In this document: positions 54,788 through 62,746 of the stretch, one piece after another
Position numbering within the stretch: the first letter of the stretch is position 1
How the letters are laid out: each line of letters begins with the position of its first letter
The notes under the pieces: generated by a model
Told to the model about the DNA's origin: nothing
The model's input: the letters and a program-made list of their open reading frames with translations, nothing else
The model's database searches: none
Made by a program: the position numbers and the translations under genes
Source of the DNA: Candidatus Saccharimonadota bacterium
GTDB taxonomy: Bacteria > Patescibacteriota > Saccharimonadia > Saccharimonadales > Saccharimonadaceae
Assembly: GCA_905373795.1 (NCBI GenBank)
Contig: CAJPUO010000004.1
Coordinates: 45,241 to 109,240, forward strand
Direction of reading: 5' to 3'
Length of the DNA stretch: 64,000 nt

Positions 54788-55174
54788 ATGATAAAGACAA
54801 TTTTATGCGTAGAAGACGACCGGTTTATCGGCGAGATGTATGTGCGAAGCTTACAAAAAGCTGGCTACGACGTGACGTGGGTAGTTGACGGTAATGACGG
54901 CTTGGTGGCGGCGCGCAATCAGCATTTCGACCTGATTATCCTGGATTTGATGCTGCCAGAACAGCGCGGCGACCAGATTCTTGACGCACTGCGTAATAAT
55001 GACGTCGATTTGATCCCCGACAGCAAGGTGCTGATTATGACCAATTTTGAGCAGGACGAAGCTTCGCGTAACTCCGTGATGAGTCGTGTTGATGGATATT
55101 TAATCAAAGCCGACATCACGCCGCGGAAGCTGATAGAGGTTATCGGGCAAATTGACGGCGCAGCGGAGAAGTAG
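54788..55174 (+). CDS. Single-domain response regulator (CheY/Spo0F type)
   Basis: A receiver domain alone, 128 aa: acidic residues D10/D11, phospho-acceptor D53 in IILDLMLPEQRG, MTNF in place of the usual T/S-A, and YLIKADITP with the conserved lysine. There is no output domain, so it relays the signal by protein contact or to another phosphotransfer protein. GGAGGGA precedes the start. It pairs with the kinase just upstream. Confidence 0.93.
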   Translation: MIKTILCVEDDRFIGEMYVRSLQKAGYDVTWVVDGNDGLVAARNQHFDLIILDLMLPEQRGDQILDALRNNDVDLIPDSKVLIMTNFEQDEASRNSVMSRVDGYLIKADITPRKLIEVIGQIDGAAEK

Positions 55175-55220
55175 AATAAAACGGTTTGCGCCCGCAATCA
55201 ACAATTGAGTTTCCAGAATA

Positions 55221-55958
55221 ATGAGCAAAACTAAATCCATACCGCCAAAGTTGTTTACAGCGCTGACTGCCAATCCATACATTAACAAACTGTATATTTT
55301 TGGTTCGCGGGCCGTATTCGATGACGACCAATTTTCTGACATTGATCTTACGGCCATAACCAGCTGCCCGGTAGCCGCCGAAAATTACACGCGCAAGACT
55401 CTCGATAATCAATTTGGTATCATTGCAACCTACACCATTGCTCAGAATGATCACGAAGTTGCACGCTCATTTTTTCTAAGCAGCATGAGCTTGTTTCATA
55501 AAATTGACATCGGCTTTTCATTACCTGATAAAACTAAACTATTTCCAAATTCAACATTAATTTTCCAAAACAACCGCACAGACCAGCCCGCTAAAAAATC
55601 CGGCAAAACATGGACAGAATCAGACGAACAGCACAATTATCTGGATGTATTGATGGGTTCGCTGCGCTATGTTAAGCATCGATATCGCCAGGAATATTGG
55701 TCGGCATATAAATGCTACCGCGGGTTTATCGAGCAGCTAGCCCAGTCGCGAATAGAAAGTCAGTCATCCACGGATAGATATAAGGAGCTAGACAAGAAGC
55801 ATAACGATGAAATCTTAGGGCTGTTTTTTTCTGGAGATCTTCACGCTAAAGAGCAGAAATATTATGGGTTTGTCAAAAAGTTGATTGACGAAAAGCAGCT
55901 TTTACCGAAATTCAGCGATGGGGTTTTGAAAGTTTGGAAAGAGTATTTGGATAAGTAG
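55221..55958 (+). CDS. Nucleotidyltransferase-fold protein
   Basis: The 245-aa protein has the pol-beta-type active site LYIFGSRAVFDDDQFSDIDLTAIT (GS motif, then DxD-like DID). The rest is a helical domain, as in aminoglycoside or lincosamide nucleotidyltransferases and related AadA-like proteins. Substrate unknown. It lies alone between the two-component pair and a GNAT gene, two families that often occur as resistance or detoxification genes, but no resistance can be claimed. Confidence 0.8.
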   Translation: MSKTKSIPPKLFTALTANPYINKLYIFGSRAVFDDDQFSDIDLTAITSCPVAAENYTRKTLDNQFGIIATYTIAQNDHEVARSFFLSSMSLFHKIDIGFSLPDKTKLFPNSTLIFQNNRTDQPAKKSGKTWTESDEQHNYLDVLMGSLRYVKHRYRQEYWSAYKCYRGFIEQLAQSRIESQSSTDRYKELDKKHNDEILGLFFSGDLHAKEQKYYGFVKKLIDEKQLLPKFSDGVLKVWKEYLDK

Positions 55959-55973
55959 TTTACAGAAGAGCTA

Positions 55974-56477
55974 TCATTTCAACTTCTTCGCCATCTCGAC
56001 TTCATGCGCCGTAAGGCCATATTTTTCATAGAACGCTATGGCGCGCTGGTTGCCGCTCAGTACTTTTAGCCGCAAGGTATCGCAATTTTTACTCTGGAAA
56101 TAGCGCTTCATTTCATCCAGCAAGGCCCGCCCGATACCGCCGCCGCACTGTTCTGGCTCGACATAGAGCAGTCCGATCCAGCCGTCTTTTCGCGGCTCAT
56201 GCACCGCATCGAAAACAGCATCTTGACCGGGCTGATGATCGATAATCACGCCCTGAATAAAGCCGACCACCTGGCCGTTCTCCTCGGCAACATACATCGC
56301 GCCGTCCATATCCTCGCTATCGTCAATCATCCGCTGCATGTAGCCGTGCGCGTCTCGCGGGCTAGCGAACGGCAGCGATTCCGCCGTGTCGTCAACTTGG
56401 GCAAAATACGCGTGCAGCTTAATAGACAGCTCGTCAATTACGGCACGATCTTTGGGGTGGAAGGGTCGGATTGTCAT
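55974..56477 (-). CDS. GNAT-family N-acetyltransferase
   Basis: The 167-aa protein has the acetyl-CoA fold: MYVAEENGQVVGFIQGVII (strands 2-4), GLLYVEPEQCGGGIGRALLDEMKRYF (V motif and the Q/RxxGxG/A pyrophosphate loop), then LRLKVLSGNQRAIAFYEKYGL, the typical C-terminal motif. Substrate unknown. AAGGAG precedes the start. Confidence 0.92.
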   Translation of the reverse strand: MTIRPFHPKDRAVIDELSIKLHAYFAQVDDTAESLPFASPRDAHGYMQRMIDDSEDMDGAMYVAEENGQVVGFIQGVIIDHQPGQDAVFDAVHEPRKDGWIGLLYVEPEQCGGGIGRALLDEMKRYFQSKNCDTLRLKVLSGNQRAIAFYEKYGLTAHEVEMAKKLK

Positions 56478-56551
56478 GATATTTATTTCTCCTTAGCGCT
56501 AAAAATTACTATCAAAGCCTAGAAGTAACATGGGCTGGTTATAATATCCAT

Positions 56552-56653
56552 ATGGCCAGGATACCACTTTGGAATATCAATAGCAAAGTTCACAATGTAT
56601 TAAATCAGACTTTACAAGAAACAAGACCATTTTCAGCTTTCTCCATCTTATAA
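56552..56653 (+). pseudogene. Short 5' gene remnant, 33 codons, left copy
   Basis: A leaderless start (TATAAT, six nt, ATG) is followed by MARIPLWNINSKVHNV and an early stop. The frame 58797-58910 begins similarly (MNRILRRNINSKIHAA) with a similar -10 region. Both look like the 5' ends of one lost gene on either side of a 2.2-kb block. Confidence 0.5.
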
Positions 56654-57333
56654 CAAACAATACCGCTATATTCGTTAGACAGGAACGGGTAAAATGATTC
56701 GTCGCCTTTTTCTGCTAATACAAAATCTCTAAGAGCTGGATCGTGTTCGCCATACAATTTGCCATAGACATTGTAAAACTCAACATTTTTTTCGCCGCAA
56801 ACTTCCTGACCGCTCCGATTCGCCTCTATAAATCGACGCACCGCAGAGTATGTTAAATCAAACGCTTTTTTAGTATCCTTTGGTCCGCATTCAAATTCTA
56901 TAGCCGGTACGGTCATATGTTGAGCTAATGGTCCAGCAATTTTTGACTTTTCCGAATACCAAACAACATTACGGCTCAATCCCGCCGATTTTGCTAATCT
57001 AATATTTTCTTCCGTAGGGTAAGGTATGATTGTAACAATACCGCTGTCTGTTTTTGTCCCGTGAAGATCAATGACGACATCGAAATTTTTGCCGTATTCA
57101 ATTAACTCTGCTGCGCGGCGGACCTCATATATGGAGCTATTGATATCGCCTGGAGCGCTGCGATTAAGATCTTGTTCGGTGAAACGCGTGTTAGCTGAAA
57201 AAGCTTTTTCGTTTCCTATAATCCAATCATAGCCGTATTTTTCTTTAGGTAATTCTTTCTCAAGCTGCCGCATCACCTTGACGCCGTCTCGTTCATTACC
57301 ATGAGTAGCAGCGATAAATAGAATCTTACGCAT
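56605..57333 (-). CDS. Succinylglutamate desuccinylase/aspartoacylase-like zinc hydrolase
   Basis: The 242-aa protein is started at ATG 57333 with CAGGAGGCG upstream. Zinc-binding residues are visible: FIAATHGNERDGV (H and E) and VVIDLHGTKTD (third ligand, H), with QDLNRSAPG as in AstE/aspartoacylase (M14-like). IEFECGPKDTKKAFD holds the likely general-base Glu. Such enzymes remove acyl groups from amino acids. It overlaps the LOG-like gene by 8 nt and is under the same T-box. Confidence 0.85.
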   Translation of the reverse strand: MRKILFIAATHGNERDGVKVMRQLEKELPKEKYGYDWIIGNEKAFSANTRFTEQDLNRSAPGDINSSIYEVRRAAELIEYGKNFDVVIDLHGTKTDSGIVTIIPYPTEENIRLAKSAGLSRNVVWYSEKSKIAGPLAQHMTVPAIEFECGPKDTKKAFDLTYSAVRRFIEANRSGQEVCGEKNVEFYNVYGKLYGEHDPALRDFVLAEKGDESFYPFLSNEYSGIVCYKMEKAENGLVSCKV

Positions 57334-57871
57334 ATCGCCTCCTGTACTCAGCAGCTGCCGCAAAGGCTTTTTTGACTGCCTCTTCTGGCGATGCTGTACC
57401 GACTGTCAATATTCGATTACGAGTGTCAAGATATTCATCAGCGAGTTTATCAGCCCAGCCCCCGTAGCCTGTTAGCGCTACCATTGGGATATCGGCCTGA
57501 TAAGCGACAGCCAATTCGGTGAGTGTGCCTGAACCGCCGCTTATCGCGATCACCGCATCGAAACCAGTTACCAGTACGGTTTCTCGACCGCCGCCGCGTT
57601 CCAGTCCGCAGGGGATGATAATGTCAGCATCTTTTTCCCAAACGTCTTTTCCTTTGCCATACGTGATGCCGACCGTTAATCCGCCAGCATCTTTTGCACC
57701 GCGACATGCCGCCGTAGACAGGGAATCGCTATCTTTTTCGGCTCCAAAAAACAAGATCCCATCTTCTTCGGCTATTAACCTGCCGACCTCGTACGCTGCT
57801 CTTTCAACTTCTTTGCCATATTTTAGATCGGCCGCCGAACCCATTACACCGATTTGAAATTTTCTTGACAT
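57326..57871 (-). CDS. LOG/TIGR00725-type Rossmann-fold protein
   Basis: The 181-aa protein starts at ATG 57871 with AAGGAGG upstream. It shows QIGVMGSAADLKYG, GILFFGAEKDSDSLSTAACRGAKDAGGLTVGI and the conserved ISGGSGTLTELAVAYQADIPMVAL. This is the lysine-decarboxylase-like/TIGR00725 family; the classic PGGxGTxxE is replaced by SGGSGTLTE. Family members cleave nucleotides or are putative cofactor carriers. Control by a T-box (57872-58109) suggests a link to amino acid supply. Confidence 0.85.
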   Translation of the reverse strand: MSRKFQIGVMGSAADLKYGKEVERAAYEVGRLIAEEDGILFFGAEKDSDSLSTAACRGAKDAGGLTVGITYGKGKDVWEKDADIIIPCGLERGGGRETVLVTGFDAVIAISGGSGTLTELAVAYQADIPMVALTGYGGWADKLADEYLDTRNRILTVGTASPEEAVKKAFAAAAEYRRRYA

Positions 57872-58109
57872 ATTCAGATAAAACCTCCTTAGGCACAATA
57901 GATTATATTATTTACCCAAGGAACGAGAGACCAAAAAAGAGACCTCCCGCGGTCCCATCCTTGTTCTATAGTTCATTGCTGAATTATAGCGCTCAGTACC
58001 GGCTCTACGATGGATCGCGATTTCGGTTGTGTGACTTTACGGCTTCACTCCCGTGGTGTATTTTGACACCCAGCTCGTTCCGGCGTGACTGGAACTCGGA
58101 CGCTTTATG
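57872..58109 (-). promoter_or_regulatory. T-box riboswitch
   Basis: On the minus strand the T-box core is clear: helix CAAGGA/UCCUUG (57958-57963/57917-57922), bulge UGGGACC (57951-57957), and upper helix GCGGGAG/CUCUCGU. Just upstream is a stem III hairpin CUAUA-UUCA/UGAA-UAUAG (57966-57989). Two OFF structures are possible. One is a terminator, GGGACC/GGUCUC followed by U6 (57933-57956). The other is a sequestrator, UUCCUUGGG (57915-57923) pairing with CCUAAGGAG (57885-57893), which covers the SD. The bulge UGGG predicts a tRNA with discriminator C. The specifier codon was not located. Confidence 0.83.
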
Positions 58110-58115
58110 ATTAGG

Positions 58116-58144
58116 ATTATACATAGCGCTTGCAGTTGGGTCAA
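58116..58144 (-). promoter_or_regulatory. Promoter of the T-box operon
   Basis: On the minus strand TTGACC (58139-58144), 17 bp, TATAAT (58116-58121). Transcription would start near 58109 and give a leader of about 240 nt. Confidence 0.8.
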
Positions 58145-58215
58145 GCATCTAAATTAGCTCTACTGTGTAGATTATGGCGGGGATTTTCCATCCTTTGGAG
58201 TGAAAATGTATTAGA

Positions 58216-58740
58216 TTAGAGTGTTTTTACATTTTTCTCGTAGGCTTTTCTTAGTTCGCTTGACAAGGACTCGTCCAGCAATCTATCGGATAATTCCATA
58301 AAATACGCATACTTATCTTGAAGTTGTTTTTGCATATCGACTGGCGCCAGATGATAATAGTAGCTATTCTGAATAAGGTCTGCTGCGCGAATCGACAATA
58401 CATCACCGCCAAGTTCAGCTGCGCGAATAAAAGACTGCTTGACATCTTGATTGCTTGAAATTGTTAATACATCGACATACCGCATAACCTGTTGACCAAA
58501 TTTGCACTCTATTTCCTGTATCGTCACATCCGTATCCTCAATTACATCGTGAAGGATTGCAGCAATTACAATGTCTTGGGGAAAATCCCTTTCCCAAAGC
58601 ATTTCAGCGACCTGAATTGAGTGAAGAAAAACCGGCTTAGCGTTGTGTCCTGATTTTTGCAAGGCATTCGATAGAAAGAATAAGGCTCTTTCTATTTCGT
58701 GCCTATCGTATTGAAAGTTTGAGATATGTTTTCGCTTCAT
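58216..58740 (-). CDS. HD-domain protein (RelA/SpoT-hydrolase-like)
   Basis: The 174-aa protein is started at ATG 58740 with AAAGGCGG upstream; a TTG at 58770 is less likely. It shows KPVFLHSIQVAEMLWERDFPQDIVIAAILHDVIEDTDVT, the H...HD metal site typical of the ppGpp hydrolase domain of SpoT/MESH1-type proteins, followed by IRAADLIQNSYYY (ND-like motif where D is the last ligand). It has no synthetase domain, so it could act as a small alarmone or nucleotide hydrolase. Confidence 0.85.
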   Translation of the reverse strand: MKRKHISNFQYDRHEIERALFFLSNALQKSGHNAKPVFLHSIQVAEMLWERDFPQDIVIAAILHDVIEDTDVTIQEIECKFGQQVMRYVDVLTISSNQDVKQSFIRAAELGGDVLSIRAADLIQNSYYYHLAPVDMQKQLQDKYAYFMELSDRLLDESLSSELRKAYEKNVKTL

Positions 58741-58796
58741 ACCGCCTTTTTCTCGTACTAGTAACCTCAAATAATAGACTGGTTTATAACATCTAT

Positions 58797-58910
58797 ATGA
58801 ATAGAATACTACGCCGTAACATCAATAGCAAAATTCATGCTGCCGCGATATCTCTAGTCTTAGGCAGAAACTATCCGACTACGCTACTATTGTTGCACTT
58901 TCTGTGCTAG
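58797..58910 (+). pseudogene. Short 5' gene remnant, 37 codons, right copy
   Basis: It begins MNRILRRNINSKIHAAAISLV six nt after a TATAAC box and ends in a hydrophobic run. Its first 16 codons resemble those at 56552. It is probably a decayed gene start. Confidence 0.45.
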
Positions 58911-58926
58911 CTGGCTTAACAATTAG

Positions 58927-58960
58927 CAAAAAATAGCTCGCCACCAGAGGTAAACGAGCT
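58927..58960 (-). terminator. Terminator of tRNA-Glu
   Basis: On the minus strand AGCTCG and CGAGCT pair, followed by ATTTTTTG. Confidence 0.85.
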
Positions 58961-58993
58961 GTTTCAAATCCGAACGGAATATAAATCCCTGTA

Positions 58994-59068
58994 TGGTGAC
59001 CTTACCGGGAATCGAACCCGGATTGCCAGGATGAAAACCTGGTGTCCTAACCGTTAGACGATAAGGCC
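58994..59068 (-). tRNA. tRNA-Glu (anticodon UUC)
   Basis: A full cloverleaf on the minus strand: acceptor GGCCTTA/TAAGGTC, anticodon loop TTTTCAT, T arm CCGGG-TTCGATT-CCCGG, discriminator A, encoded CCA. Confidence 0.95.
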
Positions 59069-59235
59069 GTAACAAAGCAGATTATAACACGCTTCAGTGC
59101 AGTTTGTCTATTGCCTCGTATCAACTCGCAGCCTCAGCACTCAAACAGCGCAAAAGACGCCAAGGCGCGCCAACTGGCCAGTTATAGCCAGACACCAAAC
59201 TTGCGCTTTCTTCACCGATTCGCCATAATAGAATT

Positions 59236-61332
59236 ATGAGAAAGGGAGGGCTTGGCGAAAAACCTCGTACGATTTCCAGATTTTGGCTGCGGCGGCTATG
59301 TGAAACCGCGCTTTTTGGCTGTTGCACAATTGTTATCCTCTATATTTGGGCTCGGTTTATTCCGACTGGTTACCAGTTGCCAATTGGCTTATCCGTCACC
59401 GACCTGACAGCCGCAGTAGCTGCCATCGGCAGTTTAGTCTCGCTCATTTTATGCTTTTGGCTGCCAAAAAACAACGAAACCGCCATCGCAATTTTCGTCT
59501 ATCTGCTGTCTGCCGCTGTCGCTGCCATCGCTGTCTGCACAAGCGGCGGTCCATCGTCGCCATTCCTGGCTGTTTGGATTGTCGCGGCAATTTTCTCCGG
59601 ATTTTTCGGCGCAATTGTCATAAGTTCCATCGCAATCCTCGTTGCCATTCAGACGGTCATAACAGCTATCCAAACTGGATTTAACGTCCAAACAATCATC
59701 GGCTATCTATTCTTCGGCTTCGCGCCGCTAATATTCAGTTTTATCCTATGGAGCCGCCGCCAGCCGCCGGCAGAAGGCAGCGACTATGCCGATTTAGCCG
59801 ACCGGCTATCAACTGTCGAAGGCAAATCTGAAGTAGTTATCAATACCATCGACGACGGCGTGCTGGCGATCTCGCGCCAGGGCAATATTGAACTGATCAA
59901 CCCGTCGGCGCAGCGGATTATCGGCTGGGATCAGGGCGATGCGCTGGGGTTAAATTGGAAAAGCGTCTTAAAATTAGCATCCTCTGACGGTAAAGACGTC
60001 GCAGAAATTGACAATCCAGTAGCCCAAGCCTTGATATCTAACAAGCCGACGCACAGCGATAAATTATTCCTTATCACCAGTTCTGAAAAGCGCATTCTGG
60101 TGTCAATTGTTAGTTCGCCAGTCGGCAAGGACGGCGGGGGAATTATCGTCGTTTTCCGCGATATCACCAGAGAAAAAGCCGAGGAGCGCCAGCAAGCCGA
60201 ATTTATCTCCACCGCCAGCCACGAAATGCGCACGCCAGTAGCGTCAATTGAGGGATATTTAGGTCTGGCATTAAACCCAGCCACCGCTCATATAGACGAA
60301 AAGGCCCGCGATTTTATTACCAAAGCCCACAAATCGGCGCGGCATTTAGGCAAATTATTCCAAGATTTGCTGGATATTAGCAAAGCCGAGGATGGCCGGT
60401 TAAAAAACGAGCCGAAGGTAATTGACGTTAACGAATTCGTGAAAGAAATATTTGACGGACTAGCCCAGAAAGCCGCTGAAAAAAAGCTTGACTATATTTT
60501 TAATCCGGCAGTGAAGATTAACGACGACGGCAGCGAGAAATCTTTACAGCCAATTTTTTACGCCAATGTTGATCCCGACCACTTCCGCGAAGTTGTCAGC
60601 AACTTGATCGAAAACGCCATCAAATATACGCCGTACGGCGAAGTCGTCGTTGATATAACTGGCGATGAAAAACAGATTTCCATCAGCGTCAAAGACAGCG
60701 GAATTGGTATCCCGAAAGAAGATATCCCGCATTTATTCCAAAAATTTTACCGAGTCAACAATTCCGACACCCAAGAAATCAACGGCACCGGCCTGGGACT
60801 GTATCTTAGCCGGCGGCTAGCAGAAGCTATGTCTGGCAATTTACATGTCGAAAGCGAATATAAAAAGGGCAGCACGTTCTTCTTAGACATCCCCAGGATG
60901 AGTAATATCGAAGCGAAACGAAAGCTGGAAGAATCTCAAGTTGATCCTGCCGCCAAAGAAGTCTCCGATGAATTAGAAATACAAATGCAAGCCATGGCTA
61001 TGCCGCAAGAAATAGCCGCCAGCACCGCCAGTACTGAATCTAGCCATGCTAATCCTGTTATTTTATCCTCAGAACCAGCCAAATCAGACCTTTCGCCGAT
61101 GCAAACATTGACGCCGACGCCAACTACGCAAATGCCGACCAGGCCGCCAGATGAACTTGCATCGCAACAAGCGCCCGCGCCGCCTCAGCAAACATCCGTG
61201 CCGCTCCAGAAGTCATCCGCACAATCCCAGGAAATACCAGCCCAGCCAGCCGCCAAGCCGCCGACGCTGGCAGAAATCGAGGACAGCTTAAACACTCAAC
61301 GCAGCCACCTGTCAATACCGAACAGAAAGTAA
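59236..61332 (+). CDS. Multi-pass sensor histidine kinase with Pro/Gln-rich tail
   Basis: The 698-aa kinase has about six membrane helices in the first 175 residues, a PAS domain (about 195-310, VINTIDDGVLAISRQGNIELINPSAQRIIGW), HisKA with STASHEMRTPVASIEGYLG (H329), and an ATPase domain with NLIENAIKYTPYGE, VKDSGIGIPKEDI and GTGLGLYLSRRLAEAM. A tail of about 140 residues after the kinase is rich in P, Q, A and S, like the tail of its regulator downstream. The start is leaderless-type. The membrane part may sense directly, as in kinases with MASE-like domains. Confidence 0.93.
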   Translation: MRKGGLGEKPRTISRFWLRRLCETALFGCCTIVILYIWARFIPTGYQLPIGLSVTDLTAAVAAIGSLVSLILCFWLPKNNETAIAIFVYLLSAAVAAIAVCTSGGPSSPFLAVWIVAAIFSGFFGAIVISSIAILVAIQTVITAIQTGFNVQTIIGYLFFGFAPLIFSFILWSRRQPPAEGSDYADLADRLSTVEGKSEVVINTIDDGVLAISRQGNIELINPSAQRIIGWDQGDALGLNWKSVLKLASSDGKDVAEIDNPVAQALISNKPTHSDKLFLITSSEKRILVSIVSSPVGKDGGGIIVVFRDITREKAEERQQAEFISTASHEMRTPVASIEGYLGLALNPATAHIDEKARDFITKAHKSARHLGKLFQDLLDISKAEDGRLKNEPKVIDVNEFVKEIFDGLAQKAAEKKLDYIFNPAVKINDDGSEKSLQPIFYANVDPDHFREVVSNLIENAIKYTPYGEVVVDITGDEKQISISVKDSGIGIPKEDIPHLFQKFYRVNNSDTQEINGTGLGLYLSRRLAEAMSGNLHVESEYKKGSTFFLDIPRMSNIEAKRKLEESQVDPAAKEVSDELEIQMQAMAMPQEIAASTASTESSHANPVILSSEPAKSDLSPMQTLTPTPTTQMPTRPPDELASQQAPAPPQQTSVPLQKSSAQSQEIPAQPAAKPPTLAEIEDSLNTQRSHLSIPNRK

Positions 61333-61381
61333 CCATAAGGACTATAGATTTTTTAGAGAAATTTAAGTATAGTATAAGTAT

Positions 61382-62746
61382 ATGACGAAAATTTTATTGG
61401 TTGAAGACGACAAAAGCCTGCGCGAAATTTACGGCGTGCGGCTTTTGGCGGAGGGCTACGATATCGTTTCGGCGGGCGACGGTGAAGAAGCTTTGGCCAT
61501 GGCAATCAAAGAACGTCCGCGTCTTATCCTGAGCGATGTAATGATGCCAAAGATATCTGGCTTCGATATGCTGGATATTCTGCGGTCTACCACTGAAACG
61601 AAGGATGTCAAAGTTATTATGATGACCGCCTTGTCGTCCGAAGACCAGCGCAAGCGCGGCGAGCAGCTGGGCGCTGACAGATATCTGGTTAAATCGCAAG
61701 TCGGCATCGAAGACGTTGTCAGGGCAGTTCACGAAGTTTTGCGCGACGTACCAGGAATTGGCACCGAACCAAAACCGTCTGCTGCCGCTGAGCCTGATAA
61801 TTCAAGCCAAGACATGTCGTACGTAGAAAACCTTGAGGTAGATCCAAATGATACTCCATCGGTTGAACGGCCGGATGTCGAATCGCTGTCGCCGCAGCCA
61901 GCCCCGGAAGAGCCGCCAGTATTGCCAGCGGCTGAATCGCCTCAAACACCTCAAACACCGCCAGAACCAGCTGTTTCAGGGAATACAGCGCCAGTCTTAC
62001 AGCCAGTTCCGCAGATTAGCCCGCAGAGTCCGATTCAGGCTGCGCCTCAATCAAATGGCTTGCCTCGGCCGGCATCAGCCGCGCCGCAGCCCGCACAGCC
62101 AAGCGGATTACCGCAGCCTCTAGCGCCATTCTCATCGCCAATGCCGCGTCCAGCTGGTCTAGGCGACAGAGTGATTCAGCCGCTGCCAGCATCAGAGAAA
62201 GGCGAGTCGGTTGATGTTTCGGAATTAATTGACCAGGAATTAAACGCACCCGCTATTCCTACCGTTCCAGCAGCAGAGCCGGCAGCGGCTATGAAGCCTA
62301 TCGCTGCACCTATTCCGCAGCCAGCTCAGCCAGCCCCGGAAGAGCCGCCAGTATTGCCAGCGGCTGAATCGCCTCAAACACCTCAAACACCGCCAGAACC
62401 AGCTGTTTCAGGGAATACAGCGCCAGTCTTACAGCCAGTTCCGCAGATTAGCCCGCAGAGTCCGATTCAGGCTGCCATGCAGCAATCCGCCCAAACTCAA
62501 GCAGATGATCCAACTCAGCAACAACCAGCTCCGGCACCGACTTCCATGCCGACATCTGATCCAAACGCAGCGCAATTAACACCGCAGCCCGCGGTTCCAA
62601 GTCCATCGGACGCAGCAGTACTAACACCAGCGGCGCCAGATCCCGCAGCTGCCATGCAGCAATCCGCCCAAACTCAAGCAGATGATCCAACTCAGCAACA
62701 ACCAGCTCCGGCACCGACTTCCATGCCGACAGCGCCGCAACAATGA
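61382..62746 (+). CDS. Response regulator with long repetitive Pro/Ala/Gln-rich tail
   Basis: The 454-aa protein has a normal receiver domain (about 1-125): D9/D10, phospho-acceptor D52 in ILSDVMMPKISG, MMTALSS and YLVKSQVG. Then about 325 residues of low complexity follow with no DNA-binding domain. The tail contains two exact internal duplications of 149 bp and 84 bp. It has its own TATAGT box 49 nt after the kinase gene. The output may be through protein contacts of the tail. Repeat number is likely variable among strains. Confidence 0.9.
   Translation: MTKILLVEDDKSLREIYGVRLLAEGYDIVSAGDGEEALAMAIKERPRLILSDVMMPKISGFDMLDILRSTTETKDVKVIMMTALSSEDQRKRGEQLGADRYLVKSQVGIEDVVRAVHEVLRDVPGIGTEPKPSAAAEPDNSSQDMSYVENLEVDPNDTPSVERPDVESLSPQPAPEEPPVLPAAESPQTPQTPPEPAVSGNTAPVLQPVPQISPQSPIQAAPQSNGLPRPASAAPQPAQPSGLPQPLAPFSSPMPRPAGLGDRVIQPLPASEKGESVDVSELIDQELNAPAIPTVPAAEPAAAMKPIAAPIPQPAQPAPEEPPVLPAAESPQTPQTPPEPAVSGNTAPVLQPVPQISPQSPIQAAMQQSAQTQADDPTQQQPAPAPTSMPTSDPNAAQLTPQPAVPSPSDAAVLTPAAPDPAAAMQQSAQTQADDPTQQQPAPAPTSMPTAPQQ
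61895..62043 (+). repeat. 149-bp direct repeat, copy 1
   Basis: Identical in DNA to 62327-62475 (offset 432 bp, in frame). Codes for EEPPVLPAAESPQTPQTPPE and following. Confidence 0.95.
62327..62475 (+). repeat. 149-bp direct repeat, copy 2
   Basis: Exact copy of 61895-62043; the identity at silent positions shows the duplication is recent. Confidence 0.95.
62471..62554 (+). repeat. 84-bp direct repeat, copy 1
   Basis: Identical to 62648-62731 (offset 177 bp, in frame). Codes for MQQSAQTQADDPTQQQPAPA and following. Confidence 0.95.
62648..62731 (+). repeat. 84-bp direct repeat, copy 2
   Basis: Exact copy of 62471-62554, ending five codons before the stop of the regulator gene. Confidence 0.95.
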
